From contig CAZDGK010000010.1 of NCBI GenBank assembly GCA_964505035.1, forward strand, positions 1-30,220: a stretch of DNA of 30,220 nt. Reading direction: 5' to 3'. This document shows positions 28,778-30,220 of this stretch, piece after piece. The first letter of the stretch is position 1. The number at the start of each line of letters is the position of its first letter. A program made the position numbers and the translations under genes. The DNA comes from CAZDGK01 sp964505035 (GTDB taxonomy: Bacteria > Patescibacteriota > Saccharimonadia > UBA4664). Below the pieces are notes generated by a model. That model saw nothing but the letters and a program-made list of their open reading frames with translations, did not search any database and was not told the DNA's origin.

Positions 28778-30172
28778 CTAGAACGAGGCGAGCTGCGAGC
28801 GCACGGCCTCGGATAATTCGGCAATCTTGACGCGGCTCTGTTCCATGGTGTCGCGATGTCGAATGGTGACCGTGCCGGCATTGTCCCCTTCTAGGGTGTC
28901 AAAGTCAATGGTGACACAGAGTGGCGTACCAATCTCGTCTTGACGGCGGTAGCGCTTACCGATGTTGCCATTGTCGTCGTACATGACGGTGCCGAAATCG
29001 GTCTTGAGGGTGCGGTAGACCTCGCGGGCCTGGTCAACAAGCTCGGCTTTGTTGCGCAGGAGCGGGCTGACGGCGACTTTGACCGGCGCTAGCTCGGGCT
29101 TGAAGCCCAGGACAACGCGCGTGTCACCCTCCCCTACCTCTTCCTCTCGGTAGGCGGCGCACATGACTGCCAGGACATGGCGGTCGAGGCCAAAGGTTGG
29201 CTCGACGACGTGCGGGATGAATTTGTGGCCATCGGCTTGGGTATAGGTAAGGTCGGCGCCGGAGTGTTCCATGTGGTTTTTGAGGTCAAAGTCGGTGCGA
29301 TAGGCGATGGCGCCGAGCTCTTTGACGCCAATTGGGAACTGGTACTCGAAGTCTACACTTTTCTTGGAGTAGTGTGCCCGGTCGGCGGCCGGCACATCGA
29401 CTTCGTGAAGATCCTTTGGGTCTAGGCCAATGCGTACGGTCCACTTGAGCCAGAGCTGGCGGAGTTCTTCGAAGGTGGTTTCCCAGTCCTTGGGGTCGAT
29501 GAAGTACTCGAACTCCATGATGTCTAGCTCGCGGACGCGGAAAATGAAGTCGCGGGGGGTAATTTCATTGCGGAAGTTCTTGCCGATTTGGGCTAGTCCG
29601 AAGGGCAGCTTGGGGTGGACCGAATCCAGGACGTTTTTGAAGTTGACGAACATGCCCTGGGCGGTCTCAGGACGTAAGTATACGGTGGCGGCGGTGTCGT
29701 CGATGGGGCCGGCCTTGGTGCTAAACATCATGTTGAACTGGCGGACTTCGGACAGATCATTGCCGTCCGGGCTCTTGATCTTGAGTTCGCGGATTTTGGC
29801 GTCCATTTGCTCAAAGGTCAGCTCGGACACCTGCTTGACCCCGGCCTCCTCTAGGATGTGGTCGGCGCGGTAGCGCTTGTTGGTTTTGAGGTCTTCGACC
29901 AGCGGATCGGCGAATCCGGCGCTGGTGTGACCACTAGCCTCCCAGATACGCGGGTTCATCAGAATGGCGGTGTCGAGGCCGTACATGTTGTCGCGCTCGG
30001 TGACGAAGTGGCGCCACCAGAGGTCTTTGATATTGTTTTTGAGCAGCACGCCGTAGGGGCCGTAGTCCCAGGTGCCGGCTAGGCCACCGTAGATTTCGGA
30101 GCCTTGGAAGATAAAACCGCGCCGCTTGGCGAGCGCGACGAGTGTGTCGAGGGTGGGGCCGGTGTGCTTCAT
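28778..30172 (-). CDS. glyS: glycyl-tRNA synthetase, alpha2 class II type
   Basis: It charges tRNA-Gly. This is the single-chain homodimeric GlyRS of archaea, eukaryotes, Mycoplasma and actinobacteria, not the alpha2beta2 type. The 464 residues start with LVALAKRRGFIFQGSEIYGGLAGTWDYGPYG, the typical N-terminus. Motif 2 is FRNEITPRDFIFRVRELDIMEFEYF. The glycine-binding stretch AYRTDFDLKNHMEHSGADLTY and motif 3 (PHVVEPTFGLDRHV) follow. The anticodon-binding domain covers about 355-464. The short insertions of longer GlyRS are lacking. It has a perfect promoter and essentially no 5' leader: the -10 ends 9 bases before the ATG, and no Shine-Dalgarno is present. Confidence 0.95.
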   Translation of the reverse strand: MKHTGPTLDTLVALAKRRGFIFQGSEIYGGLAGTWDYGPYGVLLKNNIKDLWWRHFVTERDNMYGLDTAILMNPRIWEASGHTSAGFADPLVEDLKTNKRYRADHILEEAGVKQVSELTFEQMDAKIRELKIKSPDGNDLSEVRQFNMMFSTKAGPIDDTAATVYLRPETAQGMFVNFKNVLDSVHPKLPFGLAQIGKNFRNEITPRDFIFRVRELDIMEFEYFIDPKDWETTFEELRQLWLKWTVRIGLDPKDLHEVDVPAADRAHYSKKSVDFEYQFPIGVKELGAIAYRTDFDLKNHMEHSGADLTYTQADGHKFIPHVVEPTFGLDRHVLAVMCAAYREEEVGEGDTRVVLGFKPELAPVKVAVSPLLRNKAELVDQAREVYRTLKTDFGTVMYDDNGNIGKRYRRQDEIGTPLCVTIDFDTLEGDNAGTVTIRHRDTMEQSRVKIAELSEAVRSQLASF

Positions 30173-30181
30173 GATGCGGGT

Positions 30182-30209
30182 ATTATAGCCTGGATAGGTT
30201 TGAACTCAA
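30182..30209 (-). promoter_or_regulatory. glyS promoter giving a leaderless mRNA
   Basis: On the - strand TTGAGT (30209-30204), a 16-base spacer and TATAAT (30187-30182). The start point would be about 30175, two or three bases before the ATG at 30172. Confidence 0.75.
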
Positions 30210-30220
30210 AATATGGGCAA

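Noticed and set aside
1..30220. tRNA genes, CRISPR arrays, insertion sequences or prophage
   Set aside because: Reading the gaps on both strands showed no cloverleaf with a GTTCGA-type T arm, no regularly spaced repeat array, no transposase and no terminal inverted repeats.

Overview
The window looks like a chromosomal segment of a Patescibacteria (CPR) genome, most likely a Saccharibacteria-like lineage. The evidence is a class I (archaeal-type) lysyl-tRNA synthetase, an alpha2-type glycyl-tRNA synthetase, a SecA with an extra insertion and no C-terminal zinc motif, a stripped-down division/cell-wall (dcw) cluster, a membrane-anchored VirD4/TraD-like ATPase and a sigma-region-4/HARE-type transcription protein. 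TGA is used as a stop (mreC, mraY, secA and others), so this is genetic code 11 and not the TGA=Gly code of Gracilibacteria/Absconditabacteria. The lineage call is inference; the gene identities are mostly firm.

Layout: an orphan small gene (30-230); mreC-mreD-mrdA, an overlapping elongation operon (442-3762); greA behind an attenuator-like hairpin (4027-4494); lysS, a Cys-containing orphan gene, serS, hpf, secA and an M16 peptidase (4568-12480). Next is an accessory stretch (about 12.5-15.9 kb): a strong promoter, a densely structured leader, a coiled-coil protein, a five-TM protein with a Cys-rich external domain, and two paralogous secreted proteins with Pro-Thr stalks and a shared C-terminal anchor. 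Then comes the dcw cluster mraZ-rsmH-(small basic ORF)-ftsL-ftsI-mraY-ftsW-murG-ftsQ (16092-24149). All genes to this point are on the + strand. After 24.15 kb there is a 408-base gap holding a dif-like XerC/XerD palindrome. Beyond it genes run on the - strand: the VirD4/TraD-like ATPase, the sigma4/HARE protein and glyS.

How the genes work together: MreC/MreD/PBP2 handle lateral wall growth. MraY and MurG make lipid II, and FtsW/FtsI/FtsL/FtsQ build the septum. MraZ probably autoregulates the dcw cluster through TGGGT repeats seen around its -10 element. SecA exports the surface proteins. GreA, HPF and the three synthetases serve transcription and translation.

The main leads are the dif-like site at the + to - strand switch (although spot counts do not show the GC-skew flip expected at a terminus), a 22-codon basic ORF between rsmH and ftsL that becomes a coherent 53-residue protein after a +1 shift, the MraZ operator, the structured leader at 12.5 kb with its codon-discordant genes, the twin surface proteins, and near-leaderless promoters on several genes. 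No tRNA, rRNA, CRISPR array or insertion sequence was found.
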